Part shown: positions 46,585 through 58,290 of the stretch, one piece after another | Numbering within the stretch: the first letter of the stretch is position 1 | Layout of the letters: each line of letters opens with the position of its first letter | DNA from: Tillandsia leiboldiana | Lineage: Eukaryota; Streptophyta; Magnoliopsida; Poales; Bromeliaceae | DNA: 64,000 nt | Direction: 5' to 3' | Assembly: GCA_029204045.2 (NCBI GenBank) | Contig: CM055069.1 | Coordinates: forward strand, 26,640,825-26,704,824 | Translations under genes and position numbers: made by a program | The notes under the pieces: generated by a model | Database searches by the model: none | What the model was told of the DNA's origin: nothing | Seen by the model: only the letters and a program-made list of their open reading frames with translations

Positions 46585-47200
46585 ATGATTTATCCAAAAT
46601 AGGAGATAAATTAGCATGTGTTGATGAACACAGATAAAAAATGCTTTTTGATGAATTATTCAAAATCAAAGATAAACTTGCATGTGTAGATGAACACAGA
46701 TGAAAAAGTGATATTTTATGATTTATCCAAAATAGGATATAAATTAGCATGTGTAGATTAACACAGATGGAAAGTGTTTTTTATGAATTATTCAAAATAG
46801 AAGATAAATTTGCATGTGTAGATGAACACAGATGAAAAGGTGATATTTTAGATTTATCTAAAATGGAGGATAAATTTGTATATGTAGATGAACACAGATG
46901 GAAAGTGCTTTTCGATGAATTATTCAAAATAGGAAATAAATTTACATGTGTAGATGTACACAGATGAAAAAGTGATATTTTATGATCTACCCAAAATTAG
47001 GGATAAATTTATATGTGTAGATGAATACAGATGAAAAGTGCTAAATTTATGATTTACCCAAAATAGGGGATAAACTTGCATGTGTAGATGAATATAGATG
47101 AAAAGTGCAAATTTATGATTTACCTAAATTAGGTGATATAATTGTATGTGTAAATGAATTTAGAAGAAAGTGTCATTTTTTTATTTACCTAAAATAGATG
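46585..47200 (+). repeat. Tandem array in the C LTR, unit ~66 bp
   Basis: Nine or more units spaced 64-68 bp (TGCATGTGTAGATGAACACA core at 46614, 46680, 46748, 46812 and onward). Early units alternate in two forms, suggesting dimer expansion. Confidence 0.85.
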
Positions 47201-48596
47201 TTAAATAATTTTTTATGATTGTGATCATGTTAGGGTGTAACCCTAGGAATTTTGTAAAAGCATAAGGGAAAAGAACATGTTTGGTAGTAAAACTAGGAGA
47301 AAACCTAGATTAAGGGTTTAACGAGTGGCATGAAGTCCTAGAAGTTAAACCTAGATGAACGAGTAACATTGTCTTAGGGGATAACCTAAGGTTGAGAATA
47401 GAGCATATAACATAGAGTCAATGAGCTCTAGGTTAAGCATGATATGGAACTTAGGTAAAGAAAACTTAAGATGAACTAGTGGAATTTTACTCTCAAGTGA
47501 TGAATTAGAGTCAATGTAACTCTAAGTTAAAAATGGAACAGGAAATAGAGTTAATGTAACTCCAGGTTCAACGTAGAATAAGAAAAAAAAGAGTATGTGG
47601 CCACAAAGTTAAAGAGTTAAACAAATATAACCCTAGAGTGGGTCATAGGGTGTCTGGGCAAATGGACAACCACTTTAACTTCAATTTGAGTTAAATGAAT
47701 GAAAGAGAAATGATTAAGAGTCCATGTGACTCTCTAGTTATCCTTGTGGCGAGACCTAGGATAAGAGATAAATTAATGAAAGAGATAAAGTTTAAAAAGA
47801 AAGCTAAAAGTGGCTAAAAAGCAAAAGAGAGTGCAAATGGTTGTAGCACTCGAGAAATTCAAGTGTGGTTGCGGACGAAGAAGCAGATCTAAACCTAAGT
47901 GACTTGCATACCGGTGCGCGTATCGCACAGTTTACGGAGCACTATGTCTGCCTTTCGGATCCGAGTCTGATCTCGAAGATCTGAAACCACTAGTGCGACC
48001 GTCTCGTCGAACCGATTGAAAATGATATAAACTGATTTTCGATCCGACGGTCGGATTGTTCAGAAATCAGTGAAGAAGCTTGTGGGGTCCACGACTTAAG
48101 TCATGAATAGTAACCTCCTGATTTAATTCCCCACCGAGCGAACGTTAGCCGATTCACTGTCTGGAGTCCGAATCTAGCGATTCGAGTAGTCGATTTGAAT
48201 GGCACCGCCGTTCTGAGCACAATGGCACTGACGGAATTCACGTTAAGTGATCCGGGTGCATCGAAGTGCGTGCGTCATACTGTAATTTACAGAACTTTAT
48301 GGCCCGAGATTTTATTCGAGCACTGAATCAAGCAAGCAAATACGCTACTCGATAGGTTTCGACGAGCCGGACGTCGTGGCGAAGTCGGTTTCGCAATTTG
48401 ACGAACCGTTCATCTCGAAATGCGTGAAATACGTCGAAAAAACGGGTATTTTCACAAAAATCTTAATATTTTATGTGTCAAATGCAATGAGGTTATTTGG
48501 AGAAGGACTTCTATGCATAAATGACCTACAGCTATGGACTGAATTGTAATGATCAAGGTTTAGAGGGACTTAGTTGCAAAGAAAGGGAAAATTCGC

Positions 48597-48602
48597 TATA
48601 AA
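48597..48602 (+). promoter_or_regulatory. TATA box of the A1 LTR
   Basis: TATAAA in TTCGCTATAAACACT, about 755 bp into the LTR, followed by a CT-rich leader. Confidence 0.6.
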
Positions 48603-50944
48603 CACTATGTGGTAGTTACAGAAGCAGTTACAACTGCTCCTCCATGTTCCCACTCCCCTCTGCCACGACCTCCATGCCCAGGAACCGCCCTCTTCTTGGG
48701 GTGGCTCGTAGTAAGGTGAGGAGGCCGGTTATATAAAGGGGAAGTGGAAGTTTGAGGAAGGGGGATCACACCGAGTTTTCTTGCACCCAACCTCCATCAA
48801 AAGTTTCTCCTGCTTCCTCTGCATCTCCCCCGTGGCCGCGCGACGCTGGGAGGAGCGAAACCGGCGTCATCCCACCTTCTCCAACTCCGGCGAAGGTGAA
48901 GCTTCTTATCCTTTGGTTTTATTGGCCCAAGACCCATGGCAGAGTCTTAATTAGGTCTTGCAGACTTTCCCTGCCAAGTACCGAACCTCCATGCACAGCC
49001 GTTTGCCGGCGGTGAAGTTGCACCGCCGGAAAAGGTGGTTCTGCTCCGCCGCGGCCAAGCTTCGTAACCCGTGGTCCAAAAACAAAAATAAAATGATGGG
49101 TTGGGACTGTAGGACCAATAGGTCATCTCTGCAAAGTTTGAGGGATTTTGGTTGAGTAACTACGCCGCAGTTCAAAACCCTAGTTTTCGGGTTTTTCCAC
49201 CTTCGGCCGAGCTATGTGCTCCGGCGCCGGCGGGCCTCCCCACCTCCGGCCAAGTGATCGAGGAGCTCCCTGGGGGTGAGAGGAGTCCACCCATGTACTT
49301 GCATGGCATCCATGCAGCTTGGTTGAGGCACGGCCATGATGGGCTCGAGGTGGGTTCGGGGTGCGGTTGCCGGCGTTCCGGTCGTCCCCGGCGGCCGGGG
49401 AGTGGACAAGAAGCTTCCTGGGATCGATTATATCGTATCCATGCCCTTGCATGGATACCATGAAGCCTCGGTGGAAATCCGCCATTAGAGGCGAAGAAGC
49501 TCCAAACCGAGCTTGCTCCGCCGCCGTCTCCGCCGCGTCCTCACCGCCGGGAATTGTTCCAGATGTGATGGTAGAGATGAAAAACACCTTATGGTGCAGT
49601 TGCTGGAGGCCCAAAGACCAGAGATGGAAAAATCTTCATCTCGGGTCTATGGTGGTCATCTTCTTCATTAGCTCCACCTTTGCCCGCGGCTAACCTGGGG
49701 AGCAAGCTTGAACCCAAGTTGATGGGGATAATCCTGTAACTTATTAGATCAATTCCTTCCAAGTTGGAAGGGTGTTGGTGCAGTATTGGCCGAGAACAAG
49801 CTCGGGCATGGCTTGGGTTCATGTTTAACAATTGGTGCACTTAAGGTGTTTGATGAAATGCTTGAGAGAGGTTCTATTTGGATTTTGGCTTCGAGTATAA
49901 AATGAAAGTTGCTCAAAAATGTCTCCTGAGCTTGATGCTCACTGCAGATCAAGTTAGACCTGGGTGGACTGAGGTTTGGAGCATTGTATGCATTGTTAGT
50001 GGACTAGGTGTGGATCTGGCTGATCCAGCAACTGCTGGGCTGCAAATGAAGCAAGCCCCAGGGTTTTTAGGTTGCTGTGAACTTAACTCTAAAGCAGAAT
50101 TTGAATTGGATTATTAAAGGTTAAGTTATAGGTTAACCAACCCTTAGAAGAATAGTTTAGCCCAAACACTGTTCCGGGCTGTTTACGAAGCCGCGACAGT
50201 GAGCTCCTAGCTAATTTGGGGTCACTGGACGCGATGCTCGCGTCGGATTTCGATTTCGTTGAGCCGAAGAAACAAAAATGCATTTAGGCTATGTTAGAGA
50301 GGTATATTATGGCCCGAAGTTTTCCTCGGGTACCGTGCTGCTGCAAATGGGTGAGCACGGTGTTCAGCGGGTCGAGTGTCACTTACTGGAAGTGACGGTT
50401 CGTAAAATAATATCCCAGTTAAGAGAACGAGTGAAAACGACTCTTATTTTATTGTAAAAGTGCAATTGGGTAGAACCCTAGGGGTCTAACTGCAATTGTA
50501 GCCTCATGGGCTGTTTTGGGCTGTACGCCCATGATCTCTAAACCCTTCGTTGGAGATCCAATGGCTTTCGTTGAGCGGAAATCGGATTTCCGGAAAATTC
50601 CGGCAAAATCCCGGGACTTCGGCGAAGTTTTCCGTATAGCTTGCACACACAGTGAGTTAGGGGGATGGATATGAGAGAGAGTCTATTATTGACTTGTATT
50701 TATTATTCAGGTACTAGCAGTCAGCCGCTAGCCAGTGAGCCTCCCAACGGATTTGAGGATCGCTTGTACTGAGGTGGGTTTACGGTCGAGGCTGAGTATT
50801 GTGTTGGTAATCCGAAAGGGACTTTTTATTATTAATCGGTACTAATGCTGATGGTTTCTGTGATGTACTACCTTACCCCGTGACATGGTGACATGGTTAC
50901 TTGGTTACTTGGTTACTTGGTTACTTATGCTCGAGTTGCGACAC

Positions 50945-51848
50945 GCGCACCCGCGGTTTGGCCACCGCAAAGGGTGCTCTTTTCCGGAAAGGCGGTCTTT
51001 GACCCGTGTTACCCCACGAGGTGACGTAGTGGGGGGCCCCTATAGGTGGGGGGTTTGAGGCAGCGAGGTGCGAGCGGTGGGACCACCGGGATTGGATCCC
51101 GAAGTGGTCAGGTGTGAGACTGCCGGGATTGGATCCCGATGTAGTCAGGTGTGAGACCGCCGGGTCCGGTGCCCGACGCGGTCAGGTGTTACAGGTGTTA
51201 CCGGGGTTACAGGTGTTACAGGTGTTACAGGTGGTACAGGTGGTTGCGAGTTACCGTTACGAGTAGAGCGGTTATTCCGGCTAGTCTTACTTTGGTGACT
51301 TGGCATTACTTTACTGTTTTAGTACTACTCTTATGATAGTGTCGCTGACTACCCACTCTGTGACAGGTACCTCCAGGGGGTAGCGGTAGGCGACGGTGAG
51401 GCCGAAGTGGTAGCAGTCGGGCTGAGGGAGCCCTAGTATGCTGTATCATTTACTTTCTCTGCATTTCATTCAGAACTGTAGGTTATTGTGTGGTTCTCGA
51501 TACCCTTGTGGGGTCGTGTGGATGTTGAGTACTTTCTTTCTGCTTATGCACTACTGTTTCCTTTATTGTTCCCGTTTGGCCGTTTTCAAAGCAACATGAC
51601 TAGAAAAGAAAAGAACTTCGAAAACTGTCTTCAAAACCTTGGGTCGTGTGGACCTGCTTTCAAAACTGTGAGTTTATCCTTTCAACTTGATTGGCCACGG
51701 GTATTGTTTAGTCTTCATGCACCGTACTACTTCGAACTGTTGTGATTAAATGGGAAAATGATTGCTTAGGATCGACTATTGTAACAGCCGCGACGCCGTG
51801 CATATACAGAGGAGACTCTGCCCGATTTCCGAGTAAATCTGTATATGT
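50945..51848 (+). other. Hairpin series in the A1 LTR
   Basis: H1 at 50945-50979 with one mismatch. Three H3-type hairpins in tandem at 51081-51109, 51118-51146 and about 51155-51183, with outer pairs GACC/GGTC, GACT/AGTC and GACC/GGTC. A 9-bp repeat ACAGGTGTT follows (about 51190-51240). One small hairpin near 51643 has GGGTC with GGACC. Terminal hairpin arms are at 51800-51810 and 51838-51848. Order equals that in A2 and the LARD. Confidence 0.65.
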
Positions 51849-53160
51849 GGCGGGTCTGGGCACGCGCCGGGGAAGGAGGTTTCTAAACAAAAAAATTAGT
51901 ACGCACTTACCGCGTACTTTGAAGTATCGTTTCCGCTAAAATAAAACCCCCGGGGCGTGACAATGGTGCCTCTGAATGTGAGACCCTTCTAAGGGGAATC
52001 TGATGTGGTACTCCTTCAGAGGGCTCATTAAATAAAGACAAGTGTAAAAGTGAAAGTAAAAAGCTAAAAGATTTAAAAGAGAGAGGAACAGATTGCCAGT
52101 GGCAATGTGTGCTATAAGCTCGAATAAGAAAGAAAAGCAAGTGCTTAAGAGCAAAGAGGCTAAGTGCTAAAGTAAAAGTAAAAGAAAAGAAAAGAAAAGA
52201 AAAGAAAATAAAAAGATAAAACGGGCGTACCTTCGGGGGTGAAACGTAGCCCTTGTTGGAGTTATGGGCAGTTTCCCTCTCCCGGGCAGTGACCCGTCTG
52301 GCACGTTTCTCCCGTAGGATGGGGTAACACTTGCGGGTGTTATCGGCAACCTTAGAAATCATGTCTTGTGGTAGCATGACTACCGGGCTGGGGCCCGTTG
52401 GACAAGAATTTCTGAGGGTTAAATTTAACTAAAGCACCAGAATGTAAAGAATAAAGAGAAAATAGAGTGGCCAAGGTGGCCGTGTTAGTTTAACCCCTTT
52501 TTACAGCGGCATAGTGGCCGAGTTTATGGATAATAGCCTGGTATGGCTGGACATAGTAGTATTGGGTCGATGATTATACACAGATAGTGTAGTGACCTTT
52601 TTATAAGCATTTCAACATGTTAAATCAAGATTTATAGTTTTCCTAGCATTCTACTATTATTGCTTCCATTGGAACCAAGTGGTGTAGGACATTCTTTCTC
52701 GGTGGTTGAACCCACTGGGTTCTCACACCCTCGGGTGACCATTTTTCCAGGTTATGATGCAGTCAGCGAGGCATGCGACAGAGGTAAGGGCCCAGCAGCA
52801 TAGAGACCTAGAGGGTCTAGCAAAGGTATCCTTTTTATATTTTGAGTGAACTATGTATTGTGAGGAAAAGATGTAAAGAAATTTGTAATATTATTTAGTT
52901 GCAAGTTGAGAGATGTAAAGTGTAATAAAGTTATATTATGGTTGACTCTTGTATGCTTTCATTTCCGCTTAAACTATTTGTTTATTGAATGAAAGTTTTA
53001 AATTAGTAGTGATTTTAGTACTCTGATATTGAGCTTCCGCATACACTTGATGTATTGTTTTGGATGTTACCGTTCCTTTCGGGTAGTGAGAGGTCATACC
53101 CGATTGGCGGGTCTGTTGGCATGCCCGAATTGTACAAATTGGCGGTCTCGGGGCGTGACA

Positions 53161-53480
53161 CAGGCCCCAGAGAAGAGACCTGCCCAAGGTCGGGCAGGTC
53201 AGAAGGGCCTCCCTTTTAAAAACACAAAACTGGTATGGTCGGCGATCCCAATGGCCTCAGCGACGATCATCCCGCCGAATAACGTGTTCGGCACAAAGGC
53301 CAGGCCGGTCGCACGACCGATTCCTGAATCACCCTATCCCGCGGATGCAGATGTGATGCCCCCATATTCGGCTGATTGGAAAAGGCCGATATTCGATAAG
53401 TTCTTGGCAGAAGTAATTGAGGACGTGGGTGGGTATGTTGATCGAAGCGAATTCGGTCACCAGCACTAGGGTCGGCCAAT
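53161..53480 (+). pseudogene. T element sequence after the C LTR
   Basis: A frame on the plus strand reads through VFGTKARPVARPIPESPYPA and PIFDKFLAEVIEDV before stopping at 53469. This continues the T element interrupted at 44710, but I recognise no pol domain, so much of the coding interior may already be deleted. Confidence 0.4.
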
Positions 53481-53679
53481 TAGAAGATGGCCGAGGGAGC
53501 TGGCTTTTTGAAGCCACGTCCGAAATAAGAGAAACTGGCCTGAAAAAAGAAAAGACCCTGGAAAAGTGGTAACAAAATACTGAATTAACGGTTGGAATTC
53601 AAAAGGCCAGTATTACAATCGTGTTTAAAGTAAATAATAAAAATAAAAGTACATCGAATCAACTAAACATCAAGTTTTG

Positions 53680-55515
53680 GAGTTGCTGCCACTCGACGTT
53701 AATCAGCTCTTACGATTGAAGGGCAGCTTTCCTCCGACGTTTCATTTCTGGGTGCAAGTTCAAGAGATCTCGGAGCTCATGGCAAAGAGAGGCACTGCGG
53801 TTGGTTTCCGACCGCAAATGAGCCTCAGCACCATCGATCACCGCGTGATTGACGGCCAAATCTCGTTTCAGGCTAATGAGGAATAGCTCCGTTTCGGTAA
53901 TCCTTTTCTCGATCGAAGCCGACTGTCGGTGGAGCTCGGCCAAGTGTTCCGTGCATTCGCCTAAGGGGACTACTTAGAAGGTCGCCGACGTCCGGTGTTG
54001 TTCGGCCATGCTAAAGTGGGCCCCAACTACCACAAGTTCTTGAAAGACTGCCTCTTGATTAGAAAAGAGTGAATCCACCCAGTAAGATAAAGAGTAGACA
54101 TAACGTCGTGCTCGCGGGGGAAGAATTGACCAATAAGAGGTGGACGTGAGGAAATGAAGGACTTTCTTAAGCCGCTGGATGTGAGGAAAAGGACTTTCTT
54201 ATGCCGCTGAAGTTTCTCACGGGATCGAAGGAGTGCTTGAAGGCCCTCTAAACAAAGGTCGAAGGCCTCCCGAGCTGGCTAGATAGGGTCTTTGGCTTTA
54301 GAAGGCGCTACCTCCCCGTCCTCTGAAGAAGGGCTGAGAGCGAGGAGCTCCGGTAGAGAGGGTGGCGAGTTTGACGGATCTCGGTGGGCTGAGCACAAAG
54401 GCTGACTCAACACAGCCCACGAAGAGGTAAAAGGTTCGATGGTGGGATTAGACGCCGGGGTGCTAGCGGCAGCCCCCCCATCGTCTCCGAAAGTGTATCC
54501 TTTTTCTCCCTCCTCTCCATCTTCACTGTCTTTTCTTTTGTCTTCTACTTCCTTGCTCTCGAACGCCTCTTTAGTCGTCACTTGAACCTCCGGGGTCATG
54601 TCGACAGACGAGGCATGGGGGAAAAGCCCGATCCTGCCTCCAGGATTGACATGAGAGGTGTAACTTGTCTAAGGGCGACGGGGGTTTCCGACCGAGGAGG
54701 CATTTCGGCCGGAATGGGCACAGAAAGGACTCCACGGTTGATCTTGGCCGGCCGCGGCGTAATGGTTGGTTCGATCGGATGCTTGGTCGAACGACGGTGC
54801 AACTACGGAAAGAAAAGAAACATAGGCTAACCGAATGTGTGGAAAACGGTTAGAAGGTAAAGGAGCAGAAAAAGAATACCCGAAGAGGATCCTCAGAAGG
54901 GGAGGCCTCATTTTTAGAAAGAGGAGGTGAGGGAGTTGTCGTCGGCTCCAAGGTAGCCGATCTGCCCGTCGGCTGTCCGACAGCCAACGCTCTTCGACTA
55001 GAACTCCCAGCTATTGGCTCGCCTCTAGTCGAAGGCGAGGCAGCTGGAGTATGCCTGGCGGAGTGCCTAACCAGAGGAGAGCTTCAAGCTTGTCGTCTAG
55101 TCAGACGTGGACTGAAAATCATGAACGGGTTTAGTCGAGTTCCAAACTATGATAACCTATAGCAAAGGAAGGAAGCGTACAAGAGGGACTCGAAACGGGC
55201 TTGTCCTCTCCGCCACGGCTGGTGCGGAAGCCAAAGTGGATGGTTCGGTTGAAGGAAAGTCTTTTTAATAAGAAAAGACAAAGGAATTTCAGAAGAGGTA
55301 TAACAAGTTTACCTTCGGGCTGAGATGAAGGGTCAGTGTCGAATTCAAACCGGCCAGTCATCTCCTCAAAGCTGATGCTATACAAGGTATCGCAGATGTC
55401 CTTCCATTAGCGCTAGAAAAGGTCATCGGAAAGGCCTTCAGAAACAGTCTCAAAGAAGACGGGGATGAAGTGCTGCTTGAGATGATTCCCGGTGGCAGTG
55501 ATCCGATCAACTTCT
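53680..55515 (-). pseudogene. Antisense multi-exon gene of the T element, decayed
   Basis: Minus-strand reading gives, in order, FIPVFFETVSEGLSDDLF; EMTGRFEFDTDPSSQPEG; a Pro/Ser-rich region; an acidic Glu/Asp/Lys stretch (54279-54599); and a coiled-coil-like end (LHRQSASIEKRITETELFLI, to 53710). Stretches are separated by intron-like DNA with GT...AG ends, for example donor near 54883 and acceptor TTTCCGTAG near 54808, and another ending TTTTCAG near 55108. Antisense ORFs next to the 3' LTR are known in Tat-lineage elements (Grande, Retand). In-frame stops (for example at 54281) show decay. The 5' end is cut by the insertion at 55516. Confidence 0.5.
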
Positions 55516-57800
55516 GTCACGCCCCGGAGTCGAAACTGCGACCCGGGCTCGCTAACAGATCCGCCGTCCATACGGGAAGCCCCGCATAGACGAAGCGTCT
55601 AACCAGCAAAAGATAATACTACAAATATACATATATTAGACTGAAAAGTAAACTACTAAAATATAAAAAAAATATAACTCCAAAAAGGTACAAGTCTGGT
55701 CCTAACAACATAAGTCTCTCGAAAAATAAAACTCTCAACAGTAACTATCTATAATAATCCAGCAGACTGTACTACAAAGCTCCAAAAAGGGGTACAGCTA
55801 CACTCCAAGGACGGGTAGGAAACTAGCTCGCGACTCTCTTACCTCGATCAGCAGGTGCAGCAACAGGAGTAGGAACAGGGGTAGATGCCTTTGGAAAATC
55901 TGTCACCAATAGAGGGTGTGAGAACTACTCCGTCACGTAGTTCTCAGTGGGTACTTTCTCCAAGACCAACGGTCTGCCTACTAAGTCTACTAGAGGCATA
56001 AGATAGCAGGAAAACTATAATAATGTAAAGATAAGTTGGAAAGAAATCTACAACTGTCATGCCTCTATCTACAATGCTCAATGGGTGATACAAATGAAAA
56101 TGATGCATCGACTCTAACCCAATATACTCAATCAATCCGATCATACTGACTGCCACATAGGGTCCAGTCAAACCTGCGCCTACCTACAACCACATACCCG
56201 CACTGGGTCAGGAATCACGTAGGTGGTCCCACTCGGACTGCGTCGACAAGCTGCGAAAGATAAGTAACAGGCCTAGCTCCGGAGCGGCACTCGAGAGGCG
56301 TGACCCCACCGAGGAAAGTATCCGCGCATCTCTGTCGAGCTCAATATAGCACATGCAGGCTATAGTTCAAATCTACGATCAATCAGATGGACAACAAAAC
56401 TCAACAGTAACCACATCAGCCGGAATCGCTCAACGGCTCGGGAACACCGTCCCCAAATGGCTCCCAAAACAGAACACCCAACTCACAGACGAGAAGGAAC
56501 CAACTGACATAACAAGGGTCCAAGAATCCCAAAAGGCCGGCGCCTAGAACCCCAATCAAACAAGAACAGGTTCCAAGCTCAACCTTTCGAAGTTTCCGAT
56601 CCCCGGGGAAATCAGCTCCCTCATGTAAAACATCCGAAGAGAACCAATGAGGGTCCAAAAATTTCGGAAGACTAGCACCTACAACCCTATCAAACAAGAA
56701 CCGGTTCTAGACACAGCCCCCGTAGCTTTCGTCCCCAAAAAAAAAGGAAACGACCCCAAGAACCCAGATCACTCAAACCCTTTCGGGTGAGAAAGTTTGT
56801 AAGAAGAAATGACAGTTATTTTCGAAAATCATTTTGATTTGAGATGCCCAATTTAATGAATTTTAGTTCTTTAATAAAATCAGTTAAAATAAGTTTTATT
56901 TTCTAAACCCCGATAGGTTAATGCCCTCACCCTATCAAACGAGAACAGGCTCCGGCGACCCTTCGAAATTAGGAAGAAAAATATTTGTTTACAGAAATTA
57001 TGTGTGTCCAAAAACAGTCCGGGTTCAAGGTCCTACTATCATCAACTCAACACTACTACAAACACAGTGCTAACGACACTGGTAGGAGAATACACGACAA
57101 CCCGGGACCGCCGTTTACCCAACGACTCCCAACACTGGCACAACACTAGCCATAGTTTCGAGACTCCACTCGGCCCCCCGGCACGAGTGTAACATGCATC
57201 CCACACTATCCCAACCACTCGACCCACTACCCAGGCGAGGAACAGCTCTATGTCCAGGAAAACGGAAAGCAAGAGGTGGAAACTAGAACAGAAAAGAATC
57301 TAACCTAAGTGAGAGTTTTATAGCAATCTGGTTTAATACATGCAATCATATGACATGCTGAAATCTACAACACTAGAATTAGAAGGAAGTCCGCTGACTT
57401 GGAGGAAAATCCAGCCCGCCACGCGCAAACGGTACACCCCGAAAAGTCCGGCGGTAAAACTGCGCGACAAACGGCACCACCAATAACGGTCCCTGACAAG
57501 GACCAGGGCACAGAGTTCAAAGAGAAAACCCCAAAAGCAAAATCTAAGAACTGTGCCGAAAACACAGCAAAACACGAGGCGGAACCTACCTTAACGCCGG
57601 TGCGCCGTCAAACTGGCGCCCGCACGTCCGGCCGGCTCCTTGGAACACCTTGCGCACGCTCCACTACACAAACGGCGCGCTCTACGGCACAAACGGTGCG
57701 CTCGTGGCACTCCAAAACTCCCTACTATTTTTCCCTCATGCTCCTAAAATTTTAGGACGGCAAAAGAGAAAAAAAAGGGAAAAACAAGGCGTTCGGCCCC

Positions 57801-57807
57801 TTAAATA
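57801..57807 (-). promoter_or_regulatory. TATA-like box of the minus-strand B LTR
   Basis: TATTTAA on the minus strand in GGCTATTTAAGGGGCC, at the place matching CTATAAATAGG in the other B LTRs. Confidence 0.55.
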
Positions 57808-57899
57808 GCCTGAAAACTATCTTGCTACAGTGCCCGGACCAACCGGGGGGCGCTAGCTGGCGCCCCCCCGTCAACACGCCTGCGTCGCACGGCGTGGGG

Positions 57900-58039
57900 C
57901 CAACGGGGCCCCGCCACGTGGTGGAGCCCATGCAAGCCAGCGCCCAGCGTCAAAGCGCAGGGGCACCCTCGGGCCGCGTGCCCACGCCTCGCCCGCTCGC
58001 CCATGCCTCAGTCGCCGCACCTAATGAGGCGCGGCCACG
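57900..58039 (-). promoter_or_regulatory. ER-stress-element-like sites in the minus-strand B LTR
   Basis: On the plus strand, CCAAC-N9-CCACG (57900-57918) and CTAAT-N9-CCACG (58021-58039) are each one base from CCAAT-N9-CCACG. Relative to the LTR their orientation is the same as in the other B LTRs. Confidence 0.55.
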
Positions 58040-58279
58040 TGGCGGTTGCACGGGTTCGCTGCACCCAGTGCACAATCGTGGGTCGTGAGCCGGCCCGCGA
58101 TCGAAATGAGCCCGTTAGCCCATTAAAGCCCGAAAATAGCCAATTTTGACTATTTTCGCACACTGAATCCGTTTTTGGCATCCATTTGATTCACAACGCA
58201 CTCGATACACCAAAAATAGGTGTTTTCTCACCGCCAACCACACGGTCAAGTCGCGCAAAAAAAATTTTGGGACACCACA

Positions 58280-58290
58280 TCCTCCCCACT
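58280..58290 (-). other. Polypurine tract of the minus-strand B element
   Basis: Minus strand reads AGTGGGGAGGA directly before TGTGGTGTCCC, the LTR start. Upstream of it is the gypsy-typical phrase TCGAGGACGAAACTTT. This fixes the strand and the 3' end of the interior. Confidence 0.8.

Larger units (their letters stand above)
47842..51962 (+). mobile_element. Solo LTR, type A1, TSD ATGGT
   Basis: A 4121-bp LTR begins TGTAGCACTCGAG and ends CGGGGCGTGACA. ATGGT is at 47837-47841 and 51963-51967. It carries a TATA box (48597-48602), a C/T-rich leader, a block with CAGTGA/TCACTG hairpin (50197-50227), short GGTTACTT repeats (50898-50930), and the hairpin series (50945-51848). It is nested inside the C solo LTR. 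Fragments of the same type are at 1028-1501, 4733-5520, 15286-15413 and from about 59432. Confidence 0.92.
44711..53160 (+). mobile_element. Solo LTR, type C, TSD CAGGC, interrupted by a solo A1 LTR
   Basis: It starts TGTAATGTACCAG at 44711 and ends CTCGGGGCGTGACA at 53160. CAGGC is present at 44706-44710 and 53161-53165. Removing the insertion at 47842-51967 leaves about 4.3 kb. It contains a GC-rich promoter part (45180-45800), TATA box (45844-45849), two tandem arrays (46196-46420 and 46585-47200) and a 3' part with the TCGGGTGA block and GGCGGGTCTG before the terminus. No internal region is present. Confidence 0.9.
55516..58279 (-). mobile_element. 3' LTR of a minus-strand B-type Ty3/gypsy element
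   Basis: Plus strand shows TGTCACGCCCCGG at 55516 and ends near GACACCACA at 58279, next to a polypurine tract, so this is the 3' LTR of an element pointing left. It is 2764 bp. In its own sense it has a promoter with ERSE-like sites (57900-58039), a TATTTAA box (57801-57807), three loop-motif hairpins (56552, 56686, 56931) and the small end hairpin before CGGGGCGTGACA. ACTTC (55511-55515) is the expected duplication. It interrupts the T antisense gene. Confidence 0.8.
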
